A stretch of DNA of 14,268 bases, from positions 1-14,268 of the forward strand of contig DAOUBX010000066.1 of the NCBI GenBank assembly GCA_034432445.1, in the 5' to 3' direction. Position numbers and translations under genes: made by a program. Shown here piece by piece: positions 13,254-14,268 of this stretch (position 1 is the first letter of the stretch; each line of letters starts with the position of its first letter). The notes under the pieces were generated by a model that had not been told where the DNA came from, made no database searches, and worked only from the letters and a program-made list of their open reading frames with translations. The stretch is from JANWYQ01 sp034432445 (lineage in GTDB: Bacteria > Chloroflexota > Anaerolineae > JAAEKA01).

Positions 13254-14074
13254 CCGACTTGCTGGTCATCGGCGGCGCATCGCTCGACATCCTGCACCTT
13301 CCCGGCCGCGATCAGCCGGTCACAGCCCCCGGCGGCGCCGCCCTCTACACCGCGGCCGCAGCCCAACGCGCTGGGGCTTCCGTTCTGATGCTGGCTCCGC
13401 GCCCGGACCCTGCGCCGGCAGCTTTGCAACCGGCCATCGCAGCCATCCCCTGGATTGGCCCGACCATTGCACCTGAGCAGTTGCCGCGCCTGGAAATTGC
13501 CCACTTTGGCGGCGGCCGGGCCGCGCTCCTGGGGGCCGCCTGGGGTGCTGAGGCGCTCTTGACCGCCGACCACTTGCCCGACGAACTTTCCCCGTTTCGT
13601 TTTGTCCACATCGCTGCCCTGCGCTCGGCCCAACGTCAGCTCGACTTCCTCCACGCATGCCGACAGCGGGGGGCTGCCACCATCTCGGCCGGCACCTACA
13701 GCCATGTGGTGCGCGATGAGCCTGCCGTCGTCAAGGCTTTGCTCGAACAGGCAGACCTGTTCTTCCTCAACGAACACGAGGCGCGGGGGCTGTTCGGCGC
13801 AGTTGATGCTGCCAGCACCGCCGCCGGCAAGCTGCTCCTGGTGACGCTAGGCGCGCGCGGCGCGCTGGTGATCGCGGGCGACCGGCGCACCCACGTGCCG
13901 GGTCAACCAGCCGTCGAGGTGGACCCCACCGGCGCCGGCGACACCTTCTGCGGCGCGTTGCTGGCCGGCCTGGCCCGCAGGGAGCCCGCCCTCATGGCTG
14001 CGCGCCAGGCAGTCGCCCTGGCGGCGCAGACCATCGGCGCCATTGGCCCGGCCGCGCTGTGGCGCACGGCGTAG
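13250..14074 (+). CDS. PfkB-family carbohydrate kinase
   Basis: A 274-residue ribokinase-like enzyme whose ATG overlaps the methyltransferase stop (ATGA, 13250-13253), so the two are coupled. The N-terminal substrate segment is short: V-I-G-G-A-S-L-D-I-L (6-15) and G-G-A-A-L-Y-T-A-A-A-A-Q-R-A-G (28-42). The ATP-side signature D-P-T-G-A-G-D-T-F (225-233) carries the catalytic base D231, and N-E-H-E-A (174-178) is the conserved N-x-x-E-like element. No lid domain of typical ribokinase size is evident, and the protein is shorter than the usual 300-330 residues, so the substrate may be a nucleoside, a small sugar or a sugar acid. The sequence does not say which. It is the last gene of the rightward series. 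Confidence 0.9.
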   Translation: MTDLLVIGGASLDILHLPGRDQPVTAPGGAALYTAAAAQRAGASVLMLAPRPDPAPAALQPAIAAIPWIGPTIAPEQLPRLEIAHFGGGRAALLGAAWGAEALLTADHLPDELSPFRFVHIAALRSAQRQLDFLHACRQRGAATISAGTYSHVVRDEPAVVKALLEQADLFFLNEHEARGLFGAVDAASTAAGKLLLVTLGARGALVIAGDRRTHVPGQPAVEVDPTGAGDTFCGALLAGLARREPALMAARQAVALAAQTIGAIGPAALWRTA

Positions 14075-14140
14075 GTCTCTCCTGGTCAAACAACCCGAGG
14101 CTATTGACTATGTTTTGTATAGATTTATTGTATCATAAAC

Positions 14141-14168
14141 TTGACAAGTTGTCGTCGCCGGCTATAAT
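14141..14168 (+). promoter_or_regulatory. Consensus sigma-70 promoter at the right edge
   Basis: TTGACA (14141-14146) and TATAAT (14163-14168) are both perfect consensus hexamers with a 16-bp spacer, set in an AT-rich stretch unlike the rest of the window. A 13-bp near-palindrome (AACTTG, A, CAAGTT; 14138-14150) covers the -35 and could be an operator. Start predicted near 14175. Confidence 0.8.
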
Positions 14169-14197
14169 GCAAAGAAAAAAGTAACTGCTCAGGTGCC

Positions 14198-14268
14198 GGG
14201 CATTTGTAGGCGATTTGCGACCTAGGTTGGCTTCGCAGACACGTTTGCAAACCAGAATCCAAATGCCC
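14198..14268 (+). ncRNA. Stem-loop at the start of the right-edge transcript
   Basis: GGGCATTTG (14198-14206) pairs perfectly with CAAATGCCC (14260-14268). Inside it GGTTGGC (14225-14231) pairs with GCAAACC (14247-14253) at 6 of 7 positions. It lies about 23 nt after the predicted start of the strong promoter. It may be an mRNA leader or a small RNA; the window ends before this can be decided. It matches no RNA family I recognise. Confidence 0.35.

Noticed and set aside
12455..13777. 440-codon open frame antisense to the methyltransferase and kinase genes
   Set aside because: It crosses two well-supported genes and has a Ser/Arg/Thr-rich shadow composition.
14198..14268. Terminal inverted repeats of an insertion sequence
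   Set aside because: The arms are only 62 bp apart with no room for a transposase, and no target-site duplication is visible.

Overview
The window is GC-rich DNA (about two thirds G+C by eye) packed with short operons. It most resembles a member of the Chloroflexota (Anaerolineae/Caldilinea-like). That is inference, resting on an archaeal-type prolyl-tRNA synthetase, an L-S-A-C lipoprotein signal, an ATPase/TPR pair and a Phd/VapC module in a G+C-rich background. No rRNA, tRNA, CRISPR array or insertion sequence was found.

Left part (1-1602): a lipoprotein gene runs leftward off the window edge. Its well-placed start is followed by an in-frame TGA at codon 7. A leftward promoter with a LacI-type operator (GCAAACGTTTGC, 396-407) sits about 330 bp upstream of it. 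To the right is a ROK-family fructokinase (675-1577), preceded by a 98-nt stretch that can fold into a four-way junction. Together these suggest a regulated sugar-uptake and phosphorylation locus.

Middle-left (1717-5560): a promoter with a nearby doubled palindrome drives an AAA-type ATPase gene broken by an in-frame TAA. An ATGA overlap joins it to a 519-residue protein made of a degenerate NTPase-like domain plus TPR repeats. The pair looks like a two-component ATPase/TPR system of unknown function. It meets, tail to tail, a decayed Phd/VapC toxin-antitoxin operon: the toxin has a 2-nt frameshift, and the antitoxin has ACG where its start should be. The operon's promoter is intact and carries two operator-like repeats 20 bp apart.

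Centre (5636-7838): proS lies behind a long imperfect hairpin built of two inverted arrays of 7-bp units. A small protein resembling a PD-(D/E)XK nuclease follows.

Right-centre, minus strand (7884-10600): a PadR repressor, an FtsX-type permease and an ABC ATPase form one operon. The PadR promoter overlaps a perfect 18-bp palindrome, so the operon is probably autoregulated and may respond to a drug or peptide.

Right, plus strand (10669-14074): a histidine phosphatase, a class IV-like histone deacetylase family protein, a SpoU RNA methyltransferase and a PfkB sugar kinase are read in series. The last two junctions are overlapping start/stop codons. The window ends in an AT-rich patch holding a consensus sigma-70 promoter (TTGACA-16-TATAAT), which drives a transcript beginning with a stem-loop.
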